Source of the DNA: Unio delphinus
Taxonomy: Eukaryota > Mollusca > Bivalvia > Unionida > Unionidae
Direction of reading: 5' to 3'
Assembly (NCBI GenBank): GCA_029339505.1
Contig: JAQISU010000122.1
Coordinates: 11,027,001-11,091,000, forward strand
DNA length: 64,000 nt
Part shown: positions 18,208 to 29,317 of the stretch, in pieces
How positions within the stretch are numbered: the stretch's first letter is position 1
Layout: each line of letters opens with the position of its first letter
Position numbers and translations under genes: made by a program
The notes under the pieces: model-generated
What the model was told of the DNA's origin: nothing
Database searches by the model: none
Seen by the model: only the letters and a program-made list of their open reading frames with translations

Positions 18208-18837
18208 ATGATTTCATCATCGCAATATCGTTATGATCAGGTCAGAGAATTTCAAACTAGACTCAAAACCCTGTCTGAGGAGTATGCAATGAAAATTAAA
18301 AAATATCGCAGGAGAATTACCGCAATTGATGTTACTGTGTACGCTGTGAGTGGTGTAATCACCGGAGCTGGTATTATACTGTCTTCAGTGACAATGATGG
18401 CTCCGATAGCTGTTCCAATTTGCATTTCTGCGGCAACAACAATCGCTGGAATTATTTCAATAATCACAAAAAAAATATCATCATGCAGCCAACGAAAGCT
18501 ACAAGACTACATAATTCAATTTCATGTTGTGTCTACTGCATACTCGCAATTATCCTCATTGATATCGTCATCTCTCGATGATACAATTATATCAGAGAGT
18601 GAGTTTTCAGCGATGGTAGATATATATGATTCTGCGATGTCAAAATTAGAAATACATCATGAGTATAATAACAATGACAACACCGATGGAATTACTTCAA
18701 CAAATAGTGGAGAACACAAACCCAGTACAAACAAGCATGATCTCAATAACCTCAACGAATCCAGAATTCAGTGTGAATTTCCCATCTCCGGTCCCAGTGA
18801 AGGAGATAGCGCTAGCAAAATTACGAGTATACCATAG
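18208..18837 (+). CDS. two-TM membrane protein, Polinton-associated, unknown function
   Basis: The open frame is 209 codons. After a basic helical N-terminus (KIKKYRRRI) there are two hydrophobic segments at about residues 38-60 (VTVYAVSGVITGAGIILSS) and 64-87 (APIAVPICISAATTIAGIIS), then a charged helical domain. Proteins with this hairpin-of-two-TM layout are common in invertebrate Polintons but have no known role; an inner membrane or membrane-disrupting function is an inference. The last ~60 codons overlap the penton-like gene in another frame and are low-complexity (Asn/Ser/Thr), so the real end may be near 18660. Confidence 0.55.
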   Translation: MISSSQYRYDQVREFQTRLKTLSEEYAMKIKKYRRRITAIDVTVYAVSGVITGAGIILSSVTMMAPIAVPICISAATTIAGIISIITKKISSCSQRKLQDYIIQFHVVSTAYSQLSSLISSSLDDTIISESEFSAMVDIYDSAMSKLEIHHEYNNNDNTDGITSTNSGEHKPSTNKHDLNNLNESRIQCEFPISGPSEGDSASKITSIP

Positions 18838-20029
18838 CTGGCCTAATATCAGGTCAAAATCATTTGGTGGTCAACAACCCAATAATTCCCTGGTATTTGC
18901 AAATAAGAATAAACCAGACGGCACCCCAGACTGGAATGTTGTTTCCATACCAACCGGATCATACCAAATCGAACAAATCAATAATGAATTCGCGCGTAGA
19001 ATAAAATCGATTACTGGAGTAGAATCAAAAATAGCTATAACAGTTCATGAGCCAACACTATCATCTGCCATTGAAATAAACTCAGAAGGATACGTGGTAG
19101 ATATCTATCAAAGCTCAATAAGAACAGTGTTAGGTTGACCTGAATTACCACCTCGACAAGTTAACATACCACCTGAACCGAAAAAATCTGATTATGTCAC
19201 TGACAGGATAAAATCTGATAATCCAATAAAAAGCTATAGATATTATGATAAGTCGTATTTTTTCATTAGAGTAGAATATGATGAAAACATACGACTTATT
19301 CATCAAGTTGCTAACCGGAATAAAATCACTGAAAATTTCACAGCTTTCAATAACGATATTTCACTGTTGTTAATATCTCTTAAATCCGGTACTCTCACCC
19401 GAGATGAATTTATCAATGTCGTAGAAACATGTAACAAAATCATCCATGACATGGAAACATTTCATTCACAAATTATTCAAGAGGTATTAGGTGACAGTAG
19501 TCCTAAAACAAGAGATTTATTTGCAATAGACTATAAGATCCGCATAGGAGATATTCCAACATTCAAACTTCCAGGATATAATATCTCAGAACTACAAAAA
19601 TCTCTCAGTGATGCCATCGATGTCGGTTTTAAAAAAATCCATGATACGTGGAAAAAAACACCATCACAACCACAAACAACTATCCTGACACACAATAATA
19701 ACCCAGATGGTGGCGGCAGGCATATTGCTCCGTTCAATGTGAATATTTCATCGGTGATTGCGATCAATTTCGTATGTGATGTTATTGAAGGAAGCTATCA
19801 AATAAATCTCGAACGATCAAACCAAGCTCAGCAGGGGTATATTTTGTATTCATTTGCACCAACAGCTCCTCCAGGATTTTTAATTATTGAGGATCCAACT
19901 AATCCAGTCTATATGCGATGTCATAATAATTCATTAACCAGAATTAATTTCAAACTCACTGACCAGTCTAATAATCTGATTGATTTACAAGAGGAGGTTT
20001 TACAAATTAGTCTATTTGTAAAGTCGTAG
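18659..20029 (+). pseudogene. penton-like minor capsid protein, one in-frame stop
   Basis: This frame of 457 codons is broken only by TGA at codon 160 (19136-19138); the parts before and after are in the same frame. N-terminal SITSTNPEFSVNFPSPVPV with EIALAKLRVYHSWPNI, then SIPTGSYQIEQINNEF, are hallmarks of Polinton penton-like proteins. The C-terminal part (VCDVIEGSYQIN, PTAPPGFLIIEDP, FKLTDQSNNLIDL) is the matching jelly-roll end. Between them lies a ~170-residue helical insertion. It would form the vertex capsomer beneath the fibre. A CCAGAC-AAG-GTCTGG hairpin follows 8 nt after the stop. The start ATG lies within the end of the membrane-protein frame. Confidence 0.85.
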
Positions 20030-20036
20030 CGATTTT

Positions 20037-20051
20037 CCAGACAAGGTCTGG
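20037..20051 (+). terminator. hairpin after the penton-like gene
   Basis: Perfect 6-bp stem CCAGAC/GTCTGG with the 3-nt loop AAG, the last structure before the right TIR. Confidence 0.5.
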
Positions 20052-20085
20052 GACACGGACTAGATCAAATGCAGCAGAGGGGGTA

Positions 20086-20181
20086 TATCGGACTTGATAA
20101 AATATTCGGTTAAAATCACATTAAACCTTAGCAGCAGAGGGGGTGAGTCACAACATCATTGCGGCATTTATGATTCATCAA
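20086..20181 (-). repeat. right TIR, inner part
   Basis: It is the reverse complement of about 4284-4379 in the left TIR and is cut at 20181 by the LINE. It contains the internal terminal-like motif AGCAGCAGAGGGGGTG at 20130-20145. A further copy, GCAGCAGAGGGGGTA, lies just outside at 20071-20085. Confidence 0.92.
20170..20181. repeat. 12-bp target-site duplication of the LINE, left copy
   Basis: ATGATTCATCAA occurs here and at 25576-25587. In the left TIR the sequence occurs once, uninterrupted (reverse complement, about 4279-4290). Confidence 0.93.
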
Positions 20182-20382
20182 TAGCTTTCATTTTCAAAAA
20201 GTACTAGAGGACCTTCCAGATAGCGGTGGCTTAACTGGTCAATCGGGAGGTAATTTTGCCGATCCTAGGTAATTTTATCTAACGAGTATAGCATCTGTGT
20301 ATCCCTGGCACTTGAAAAGTGTCCCCTTGTTGGGCTCCATGGTGGGCGGTGAGCATGGGTGCTGAAACTTTAAAACTAAATC

Positions 20383-21550
20383 ATGGAAAATTCAAAACAA
20401 AATCAAAACAAACGAACGAAACCACTATCCGACTCTGATGAAGAACCATGTGGTGTGGAGTCATTCCCACGCTTCATGGTCATACAGTCAACAGATGCTG
20501 AAAAACAAATTGCTGCACTATCTCCTTTTGTTATTGAAAAAACTTTAATGGGTTTGATCGGCACACCAAATGGTGTCAAGAAATTGAAATCGGGCTGTCT
20601 TCTCGTTGAATGTGAGCGAAAAAGTCAAACTGAAAATCTGAAAAAGATGAAAACATTCTTCAACATTCCAGTAACCTCATTCGCTCACACTTCATTGAAT
20701 ACGTCTAAAGGCGTGATGTGGTGTCGTGACTTGGCTGGAGTCAACGACACAGATATCATCGAGGGGATGAAACATGAAGGTGTCACTGCAGTACGTAGAA
20801 TACGTATTAAACGTAATAACAATCTGCAGGACACCAACACATTTGTACTCACCTTTAATAAACCGACAGTGCCCAAAGTGGTCAAGGTTGGGTTTCTGCA
20901 AGTAAAGGTTGAGATTTACATACCAAATCCTCTTCGATGCTACAAGTGTCAGAAATACGGCCATCACGAAGACCGATGTTCCAGAGTCAAAGTCTGTGGC
21001 CGATGCGGAGACCACTCTCATCAGGAAGCTGATTGTAGAGCAACTCCGCACTGTGTCAACTGTGGCAAAGAGCATCACGCCAATTCTAAGGATTGTGATA
21101 CATGGAAACAGGAGAAGGAAATTCAGAGGGTAAAGTTTTCCTCCAACATACCCTACCCAGAGGCCAGAAAACTTGTCCAGGCAAGAACATCCCTTCCTGG
21201 CCCATCCTTCTCCACAGTTGTGAAACACAACCCCAAAATCACCAAGGACGCACAAACACAGACAAATCAGCCCGATTCAACAAGTGCCAACATCCCTAAT
21301 TACCAACCACAGAAAAGCACAGCATCAACTCAGACAACATTTAATAACAACCCACCACCAAAAGCTCAAAAAAAATAAACAAAAACAACAAACAAATAAG
21401 CAGCAGAAGGGGTCAGATGACCCCATTAAACTTTACAATATGTTTGGAGAACTTGAGAGTATGGATGCAGAAGAAACTGCTCCATGTACTCAAGGTTCCT
21501 CCAAACCTAGCAAAACCAAATATACTCCCGTACTTCCTCCAGACAAATAA
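20383..21550 (+). pseudogene. LINE ORF1, gag-like with three CCHC zinc knuckles, one frame break
   Basis: This is an RNA-binding protein that coats the element RNA. The first frame ends at 21378 and the likely true end is 21550 in the next frame; the switch is an A8 run at 21368-21375. Zinc knuckles: CYKCQKYGHHEDRC, CGRCGDHSHQEADC and CVNCGKEHHANSKDC (about residues 186-230). The N-terminal half has an RRM-like layout. The inverted copy near 40690-40770 keeps the same frame across the C-terminal stretch beginning KGSDDPI, which supports 21550 as the original end. Confidence 0.8.
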
Positions 21551-21610
21551 CAACACATTTTCTCCGCGAATAGTCTTACCTAGATCCAGAATCTCCAGCA
21601 TAACTTTATA

Positions 21611-24600
21611 ATGAAGAACACCATCATACAATGGAACTGTCGAGGACTGAAAGCAAACTACAATGATATTCTTCTGCTTTTAAATGAACATGATCCCGCT
21701 GTACTATGTTTACAGGAAACATTCCTGAAAGACACAGATAAAATTACATTTAAAAACTTTTCCCTGTTCAACACGTACTTACAAAACGCTGACAGGGCCT
21801 CAGGAGGAGTCTCTGTTATTGTGAACAATAGAGCCCCTCACAGAGTCATTCCTTTAAATACAAATTTACAAGCTATTGCTGTAAGCGTCACTTTACATCG
21901 AGTGATTACATTTTGCTCTATTTACTTATCACCAAACACCAAACTAGTACCAAATGAATAAGACAATATTGTTCAACAACTTCCCACACCCTTCATTTTA
22001 CTCGGGGATTTTAATGCCCATAACATCCTATGGGGATCGAATCACATAAACGACAGAGGCCATAAAGTAGAAGATTTCCTTTCTAGACATGATCTGTGTC
22101 TATATAATACTAACTCATCGACATATTTACACCCAGGAACGGGTACGTACACGTCCATTGATTTAACAATTTGCTCTCCTTCATTGCTTTTGGACTATGA
22201 ATGGAAGGTCGCTGATGACCTTCACAGTAGTGATCATTTTCCAATCACTCTTGAAAATAACACTAAAATTGATGACGCAATTCCACAATGGAATATAAAG
22301 AAAGCTGACTGGGCTTACTTTGAAACACTATGTCAAACTAGACTAAATAATGATACAATATTCAACGCTGTTAATCCTATACAGCATTTTACTTCAATTC
22401 TAATTTCAATTGCAGATGAATCTATTCCTAAGTCCTCACCGAACAGTAAAAAACCGCAAAAACCTTGGGTAACCAAGGAATGCAAAGAGGCCATTAGACA
22501 ACGCCGAGAAGCATTAAAACAATTCAACACTCGTCCTACGCCCGAAAATCTAAACAAATATCGTATTGTACGGGCTAAAACACGACGCACAATCAAAGAA
22601 TGTAAACGTACATCCTGGAAGAAATATGTTTCTTCTATAAACTCTCGTTCCTCCGTGAAACAAGTTTGGGATACTATTCGCAAAATAAATGGAAAGGGTA
22701 AACACAATTCTATTCGACAACTGAAAACAAACAATAACAATTTTAGTTCGAAACGTGACATAGCAAATATTCTTGCCAATAGTTTCTCAAAAAACTCGTC
22801 ATCATCTAATTATTCAGAAGCCTTTCGAAGATTAAAATCTCAAAAAGAAAAGTCACGTTTAAAGTTTACATCTAACAACTCTGAAAGCTATAACCAGCTA
22901 TTTTCTTTAATGGAGCTTAGGGAGGCTTTAGACAAGGCCCACGATACATCCGCTGGGCCCGACGAAGTCCATTACCAGTTTTTGAAACACCTGCCAGAAT
23001 CTTCTCTGACATTACTACTGAAAATCTTCAATGATTTATGGATTGCTGGTAATGTACCTAAGAGCTGGAAAGAAGCAATAGTAATACCGATTCCCAAACC
23101 AGGCAAAGACAGCGAAGATCCTAACAGCTATCGTCCCATTGCACTCACAAGCTGCGTATGCAAAACAATGGAACGAATGATTAATTCTCGGCTTGTATTG
23201 TACTTGGAAAGTAACAATTTAATATCTTCTTTCCAAAGCGGTTTCCGTTCTGGTCGTAGTACAAACGATCATCTGGTTAGACTGGAAACATTTATTCGCG
23301 ATGCATTTATCAAGAAGGAACATTTAGTAGCAGTCTTCTTTGATTTAGAAAAGGCCTATGACACAACATGGAAGTACGGGATACTAAATGACCTGCACGA
23401 TCTAGGTCTAAAAGGCCGCCTGCCCGCTTTCATCTCCAGTTTTCTCTCAGACAGAGAATTCAAAGTACGAGTGGGCTTCACCATTTCCGATATGCACCAG
23501 CAAGAGATGGGTGTGCCCCAGGGCAGTATTTTATCTGTGACTCCATTTAATATCAAAATCAATAGCATCACCAAGTGCTTGGCTCCCGGTGTGGATTGCT
23601 CTTTATATGTAGATGATTTTTTAATTTGTTATCGATCAAAGCACATGCATACAATTGAAAGGCAACTCCAGCAAAATATCAATAAGATCCAATGTTGGGC
23701 CAGTAATAACGGTTTCAAATTTTCTAAATCGAAAACAGTATGCATGCATTTCTGTCAATTGCGAAGACATCATGATGACCCTAAACTCACGCTGGATGGA
23801 ACACTTATTCCAGTTGTTGAGGAAACAAAGTTTTTGGGTATTATCTTCGACAGAAAGCTGACTTTTATACCACACATCAAGAATTTAAAAGCTAAATGTT
23901 TAAAAGCTTTAAATTTACTAAAAGTAATTGCGCACACTGACTGGGGTGCTGATAAAAAAGTACTCCTTAATTTGTATAGAACATTTATCCGTTCTATACT
24001 AGACTATGGATGCATTGTTTATGGTTCAGCTAGGAAGTCCTATTTGAAAATGCTTGATCCAATTCATCATCAAGGAATAAGACTCGCTCTAGGAGCATTT
24101 AAGACATCTCGATGTGAAAGCCTTCTCGCGGAAGCGAATGAGCCACCACTATCACTTCGCAGAGAAATGCTTTCTGCACAATACGCTCTTAAATTAAGAT
24201 CAAACCCTCGGAACCCTGCTTTTTCGGCTGTATTTCAACCAAAATACAAAACTTTATACGAAAACAAACCAAATGCCATACCTTCATTTGGCATTAGAAT
24301 ATCATCCAGCCTCGACAATATCAAAAGTAATTTCTCTACAATTCAGAAAACGTTTGTCTCGAAAACACCACCTTGGCTACTTAAGCAACCCAAAGTGATT
24401 TTTACGTTACACGATGGGAATAAATCTGAGACCAATCCTGCCATATTCCTGAACTCTTATCATGAACTTCTCAACGATTTTACAAATTACACTAAATTTT
24501 ATACTGATGGATCAAAGGTTGATGAAAAGGCTGCTGCAGCCTTCGTTAGTGGCAAGCACATAACCAAAGTGCGCTTGCCAAACAATGCGTCCATTTTTTC

Positions 24601-25288
24601 AGCGGAAATCAGAGCAATAGACCTTGCTCTCAAATTTATCGAAGAGAAACGCGTCTTAAATAGTGTTATCTTCTGTGACTCTTTATCAGTGCTTCAGTCG
24701 CTACACAATAGAAAACTGGATAATCCATTATTAGTCCATCTCCTCGTCAAAAATACAACGCTTAGTACCTCCAACAATATAGTATACTGTTGGTTACCTA
24801 GCCATATTGGTATTAGAGGTAATGAAGAAGCAGACCGTGCTGCTAAGATGGCTCTATCCCAAGAACCATCACATTTTAAACTACCGTTTACTGATTTTAA
24901 ACCTTGTATCAAAAGGTACCTGCGTCAGAAGTGGCAGACGTCATGGGATCATACAGTCAACAACAAACTTCATGCCATCAAACCAACCCTGGGGGAATGG
25001 ACTCCTTCCTACAAAACTATCCGTAGGGAGGAGACTGTCATTGCAAGACTCAGAATCGGTCATTCATACATAACCCACTCCCACATACTAAAAGGTGAAG
25101 ATCCACCAGAGTGCGTCTCTTGCAATGAACCATTCACTGTTAAACACTTCATGACCGAGTGTTCCGACCTGCAACCTACACGTGCTAAGTACTATAATGT
25201 ACATGACATGAAGGAACTTTTTGATACTGTATCTATCACTTGTATTTTAGATTTCCTGAAGGAAGTAAATCTTTATCTTAAACTTTAA
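21611..25288 (+). pseudogene. LINE ORF2: APE endonuclease, reverse transcriptase, RNase H; one in-frame stop
   Basis: The single frame of 1226 codons is broken only by TAA at codon 117 (21959-21961). The decayed copy at ~40250 has TTA (Leu) at this point, so one base change explains the stop. Endonuclease motifs: WNCRGLK, CLQETFL, LLGDFNAHN and SSDHFPI. Reverse transcriptase: RPIALTSCVCKTMERMI, GVPQGSILS and the catalytic YVDDF at 23606-23620. RNase H: YTDGSK (Asp codon 24506), SAEIRAI, FCDSLSVL and NEEADRAAK preceded by WLPSHIG. A C-terminal Cys/His cluster (CVSCNEPFTVKHFMTEC) follows. It nicks target DNA, copies the RNA and removes the RNA strand. Confidence 0.92.
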
Positions 25289-25575
25289 CTTGTATGTCAT
25301 CACCTAGTGCATTTTTATTTAATGCAAATATCACCTCTTATTTACAACATATTTTCATCAACATACACCATTTACATCTCCCGTTGATTGGGAAGCTTCA
25401 TATTTTACTGTTACCAACAACTTACAATTTTATATTGAACTATTTGTTTTTTTTTTTATATCGCTGGTCGATATTAAACCTTTAGTATTTTTAACCATGT
25501 TTAAATGCAACCTGTTGTATGGCGCTAAATAGCCTAAAAGTGCTGGTGCGCCGTTAAATATCAATCAATCAATCA
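25289..25575 (+). other. LINE 3' UTR and (ATCA)n tail
   Basis: AT-rich UTR ending GTGCTGGTGCGCCGTTAAAT and then a short ATCA repeat directly against the target duplication, the usual 3' end for the I/Nimb style of LINE. Confidence 0.85.
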
Positions 25576-25587
25576 ATGATTCATCAA
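25576..25587. repeat. 12-bp target-site duplication of the LINE, right copy
   Basis: ATGATTCATCAA, identical to 20170-20181. Confidence 0.93.
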
Positions 25588-25771
25588 CGAAAACGCGAAT
25601 ACAGTATCACCTGCGAATTCATGTTTTCAGACAACAATCTTAAGGGTCGGAGACTTATTTTTTTTCTGGTTAAAAACATGAGATTTCGCGAGAAGGGTCT
25701 ATTCGTTCCGTTTTAAGGGTATAATAAAAAATAAACAAAAAAAAAGTTGTCTGATTCACCCTCTCTGCTGC
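25588..25771 (-). repeat. right TIR, outer part
   Basis: Reverse complement of 4098 to about 4278. It ends CACCCTCTCTGCTGC, the mirror of the left terminus. Confidence 0.95.
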
Positions 25772-25777
25772 TCATAT
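25772..25777. repeat. right target-site duplication of the Polinton
   Basis: TCATAT, matching 4092-4097. The flanking ATTCATTG continues the interrupted LINE as predicted from its relative at 961-986. Confidence 0.8.
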
Positions 25778-26115
25778 ATTCATTGTTCCCACTGTGAAAA
25801 CGAAGTCAGATGGACAAAGTTATTTTGCATACCGTGGCATGGCGATGTGAAACGAATTGCCCATTGAAATTAGACACAAAGACACAGTGGTCCCTTTTAA
25901 GAGTTCTCTTAAAACTCACCTTTTTCGACTGCAGGAACAAACTTGGATACATAATAATGTTTTGTATCTTATATGTTTTCAGCATGTTTTTATGTTTTCC
26001 AATTTCATGGTTTTGGTTTTTTTGTAGAATGGTCATATCATTATAGATAGTGTAAAGCGCTTAGAGCTTCTAAAGATTAGGCGCTATACAAAATCCTCAT
26101 TAGTTTTATTATTAC
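25773..26115 (+). mobile_element. 3' end of the CR1/L2-like LINE interrupted by the Polinton
   Basis: It continues the element of 2480-4097. It holds GAACGAATTGCCCA, a Cys/Phe-rich C-terminal remnant, and a 3' end GTGTAAAGCGCTTAGAGC ... AGATTAGGCGCTATACAAA. It lines up with 970-1310. Confidence 0.75.
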
Positions 26116-26846
26116 TTGTCACACAGATGAAATTTTAGGGACAGTCTATCATGAAATTTTATGATACATGGGTTTGACTTATCCTATGTCTGGTTTTCTA
26201 GCTAAAATGTATAGATGAAACACCTTCCCTTTTGACTTTAAGTATTTTCCAGCGTTTAGCACATTTAATAATTATATACACACATTAACAAAATACAGAG
26301 AACGGGCACCAACGGAACTTAATTACTAAGATCAGGCTAATAGAACTGAGTGGACATATTTGTAGCTGCTTATACCCTGACTTATTTTGTGGACATCATG
26401 AGATACGCTTTTTTGTCTTACGACTGGTCCTTTGAAATGTCAGCTACCTTCTTGAATCTCCCCTTTAAGGCAAAACATGAATCAAAGTTCCGTCGATTAG
26501 GGCCTATCTTACAATTGTCAAGATTTTACATAGCAGCATCGATTGCTCACCTATTTATTAAAACAATTCTCTAAACAAAAATCATCTTAACATTAAAGAA
26601 AATGGGCAAAATGGTCAGGATATTTAATTGCATACTGTATTACCTTTTTCAAAATATTTTTTTTTCCATTTTGGGTTTATTTCATAAATCTCTTTGTTCA
26701 TTTATATTCATTGTTTTATGTTAAATTCGTTTCATTAAGACTGTAGATATCCCTGGTATTAATAAAGTATGTGTTACATTTTTTAAAAACTAATTATTGT
26801 ATGGAAAAAGACCATCTTTTATTTGTGACATTTATTGTTTTCTCAG
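26116..26846. other. host DNA upstream of a coding exon
   Basis: AT-rich; no exon recognised with confidence. The last bases (TTTATTGTTTTCTCAG) form a good splice acceptor. Confidence 0.5.
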
Positions 26847-26946
26847 ACCTTCCTTCGGAAAGGAATCTGATGTATATTATTTTCGGAATGGGCGCTCTTT
26901 TAGCTGCTGCTTTTCTTGCCTTTCTTCTGCACAAAAGAAGGATTTG
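26847..26946 (+). CDS. host exon encoding a transmembrane segment
   Basis: This 100-bp exon is bounded by a pyrimidine-rich acceptor (TTGTTTTCTCAG) and the donor GTAAAT. In the frame starting with two bases of a split codon it encodes LPSERNLMYIIFG followed by a hydrophobic run (MGALLAAAFLAFLL) and the stop-transfer HKRRI, a single-pass membrane anchor. It ends with two bases of a codon that the next exon (28301) completes, so phases agree. No gene identity is claimed; upstream exons are not seen and may lie left of the window or be unrecognised. Confidence 0.6.
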
Positions 26947-28087
26947 GTAAATATATAATTGTTATCTGATTAATAACGTACATAACATGTTTGTAAGGCA
27001 TACACAATTTATACTTTAAATACACCTTAAGTTTATATATGATATTATTGATAATATAATTTACATAAAATAAATATTATGCATAAATACGTTTTTGATG
27101 AATCAGTTACATTTCTGAGAGTATTGTGGTATTATATTGTTCTATACTTGCACCCTTTATATTGCGCACACGTGCAAAACACGTGTACCTCAAGATAGTA
27201 TAGTGTATAAGAAACTAGTTTGTAAACAAGCAATGTACTCTCGTATAGTAGACACTTTAGATTTGATCGATTACATTTTATAATAACCAAAAGCAGATGT
27301 TTCGTCCATTTCAAATTAAGATAATAAGGGTAACGATTTTAACGCGTTCACTGAGAAACGATTAATGAACGTGATATTCACAATGTCAACAACTAACGTG
27401 AGAGACGTAGTAATTGAAAATACCGTTCTGATTTTTGAAACGGTTATTTAAGAGACTATTAATATATGTAGGCAAATATAACGGTTAAGACCATTCCCAT
27501 TCCTATCTGGGATCTATAAACATATAGCACAGAAAAGGAAAATGAGGCCAAGGGCCTTCACAAATCTGTCAGCAACGTACCATTTTACAAATTTGTCAAA
27601 CTATTAAAGTGTGACACAACAACTGCCTAGCAATTTTCCCTATGTAATTGTTTTGAAACATTGTTAGGCTAGAGATATAAGCATCCGTGTATGATTTAAC
27701 AGTGAGATGCAAGTGATAGGGTTTATACATGTTTTATTAAGCTGGTAATCAGAATTGCAGTAAATATAAATCAAACTCGGAAAAGTAAACTTGACTTGGA
27801 TCATGGTAAAAACAAAATACATGAGCATTCATTTACAATATGTCTCTACATTTAAATTTTAACTGGACAAAAACAACATTTTTTAAAACCGATGTAGAGA
27901 GCGCGATTAACTTCAAACCTCTCTGTGCTGCGCTAGATGCGCATAACTTAGGTTATTGTGTATTGATGAATCCACCGTTGAGAATTATAATTTAACCTTA
28001 GGTGAAATAAGAAAATGGTACAAAGGTAGCAAGAGAATATATATATATCGACAGTTATTGAAAGAAGTGATACAACTGATCTTGTTG

Positions 28088-28123
<36 letters not shown>

Positions 28124-28242
28124 TATGTGTGTGTGTGTGTGTGTGTGTCAATCCAAATACGACCATAACGGTACGATATGTAAGAATTCCTTGAGAATGT
28201 TGCACTGATTTGTTATATATAGATCCAGTTTATATATATATA

Positions 28243-28297
<55 letters not shown>

Positions 28298-28300
28298 TAG
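26947..28300. other. probable intron with TA and TG microsatellites
   Basis: It starts GTAAAT and ends ATATATTCTAG. It contains TA runs at 28092-28119 and 28230-28294 and a TG run at 28126-28148. No coding frame is seen. Confidence 0.55.
28230..28294. repeat. (TA)n microsatellite
   Basis: About 65 bp of almost uninterrupted TA directly before a splice acceptor. Confidence 0.95.
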
Positions 28301-28640
28301 CTTTCGTGTGGACAGGAGATCAACTGGCGAAAGTGAAGATCGACAAGATGTAAACGAGTTTGGATATTATTACTGGACAATTGTATGCAATGCAGAAGGA
28401 GAACTGGGTACTGCCATTGATATGAAATCTGAGTTACGCAGAGAGCCGCTACTGACTGAACCAAGCATAACTCGTACAAAGGGTACATCGGAAGAATCAA
28501 TTAGGCCCGACGACATTAAAAGTATTCAGGAACTTGATGGATACCTCGATCCCATTAACTCGGGGACGGTAGAATTCGATGGTTACATCCATCCAGTCCA
28601 TTCAGATAATGAGAACCCATGTTCCTCAACAGATATTTGA
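28301..28640 (+). CDS. host terminal exon: cytoplasmic tail of a membrane protein
   Basis: The acceptor TATATTCTAG is followed by an open frame of ~113 codons to TGA (28638-28640), in phase with the transmembrane exon. The tail starts basic (FRVDRRS) and becomes acidic. It holds two similar tyrosine motifs, DGYLDP and DGYIHP, both of the YxxP class that binds Crk-type SH2 domains when phosphorylated, and a GYYYW stretch. This suggests a type I signalling or adhesion receptor. The ectodomain is not visible, so the family is unknown. Confidence 0.55.
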
Positions 28641-29317
28641 AGTGATCTCATTTGCAATATGTACATGCGCCCGCGCATATATTTGGAGTCTACATATGTT
28701 CATATTACTGGGCACGTTTGTGCTATTACAGAACGATATGTCCCTTCAATCTCTGCGATATTAGTTTTGATATATAATCCAATTACCAAGATTCTTTCAT
28801 AATTTCAAATTTAGACACTTAATTTTTTTAAAAGCTTCTTTTAACTGACTTAACCTTAACCATGTTTAGACAGCAAACTATCTAACGAGAGTATAATTGC
28901 AGAGGATTATCACAGCTAGACCTTTTTGTTTCATCGTTACCGTATGCAATATGTATATTTCAACCACAATATCAAATGTCAGGATCTATCTCCAGGTCAA
29001 TAAAATATTGATTTAATCAATGTGAATAAACTCGAAACTCCACAAACAAATCAAGCACCTGATCAATATACAAAGGTTATTGTGAATAGCCACAAAAGAA
29101 AATAATTATATATTTTTAGCGGACACACTCGGCACGTTGTTCGTTCATGCACACAGTCAATCCACAGTTCCATGCAGTCATTCTTAACTCAGTGCAAAAG
29201 GCAAAGATGTTTTTTTTTATATGTAATATAAATGAAACACACATATTCACACATACATTCACACATACACACACATACACATATTTATTTATATATAGTC
29301 TCGTTTCCTATTATAAA
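28641..29317. other. 3' flank, nothing recognised
   Basis: AT-rich; probably the 3' UTR of the membrane-protein gene, then intergenic DNA. A short CA-rich tract lies at about 29235-29282. Confidence 0.45.

Larger units (their letters stand above)
20182..25575 (+). mobile_element. I/Nimb-like non-LTR retrotransposon inserted in the right TIR
   Basis: This 5.39-kb element has a 5' UTR (20182-20382), a gag-like ORF1 with CCHC knuckles, ORF2 with APE endonuclease, reverse transcriptase and RNase H domains, and a short 3' UTR ending in an (ATCA)n tail (25557-25575). RNase H after the RT places it in the I superfamily. It is flanked by a perfect 12-bp target duplication, so it arrived by target-primed reverse transcription after the Polinton. 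Only two disabling changes were found, so it is young. A decayed relative lies inverted at 37141-41985. Confidence 0.93.
4098..25771. mobile_element. endogenous Maverick/Polinton, adintovirus-like, with nested LINE
   Basis: The element is bounded by ~282 bp terminal inverted repeats starting AGCAGCAGAGAGGGTG and by a 5-6 bp target-site duplication. Inside are the hallmark Polinton genes: A32-like packaging ATPase, retroviral-type integrase, family-B DNA polymerase, adenain-like protease, double-jelly-roll major capsid protein and penton-like protein. Accessory genes are a PLA2 protein, a fibre-like protein and an HNH endonuclease. After subtracting the LINE inserted in the right TIR (20182-25575, plus one 12 bp duplication) the element is about 16.3 kb, within the 15-20 kb usual for the group. 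Most genes have one frame break or stop, so this copy as read is not autonomous. Confidence 0.95.

Noticed and set aside
21399..21415. AGCAGCAGAAGGGGTCA resembling the Polinton terminus
   Set aside because: It is coding sequence of LINE ORF1 and is also present in the inverted LINE copy, so the likeness is coincidental.
22333..22779. 148-codon minus-strand frame
   Set aside because: Shadow of the LINE reverse-transcriptase frame.
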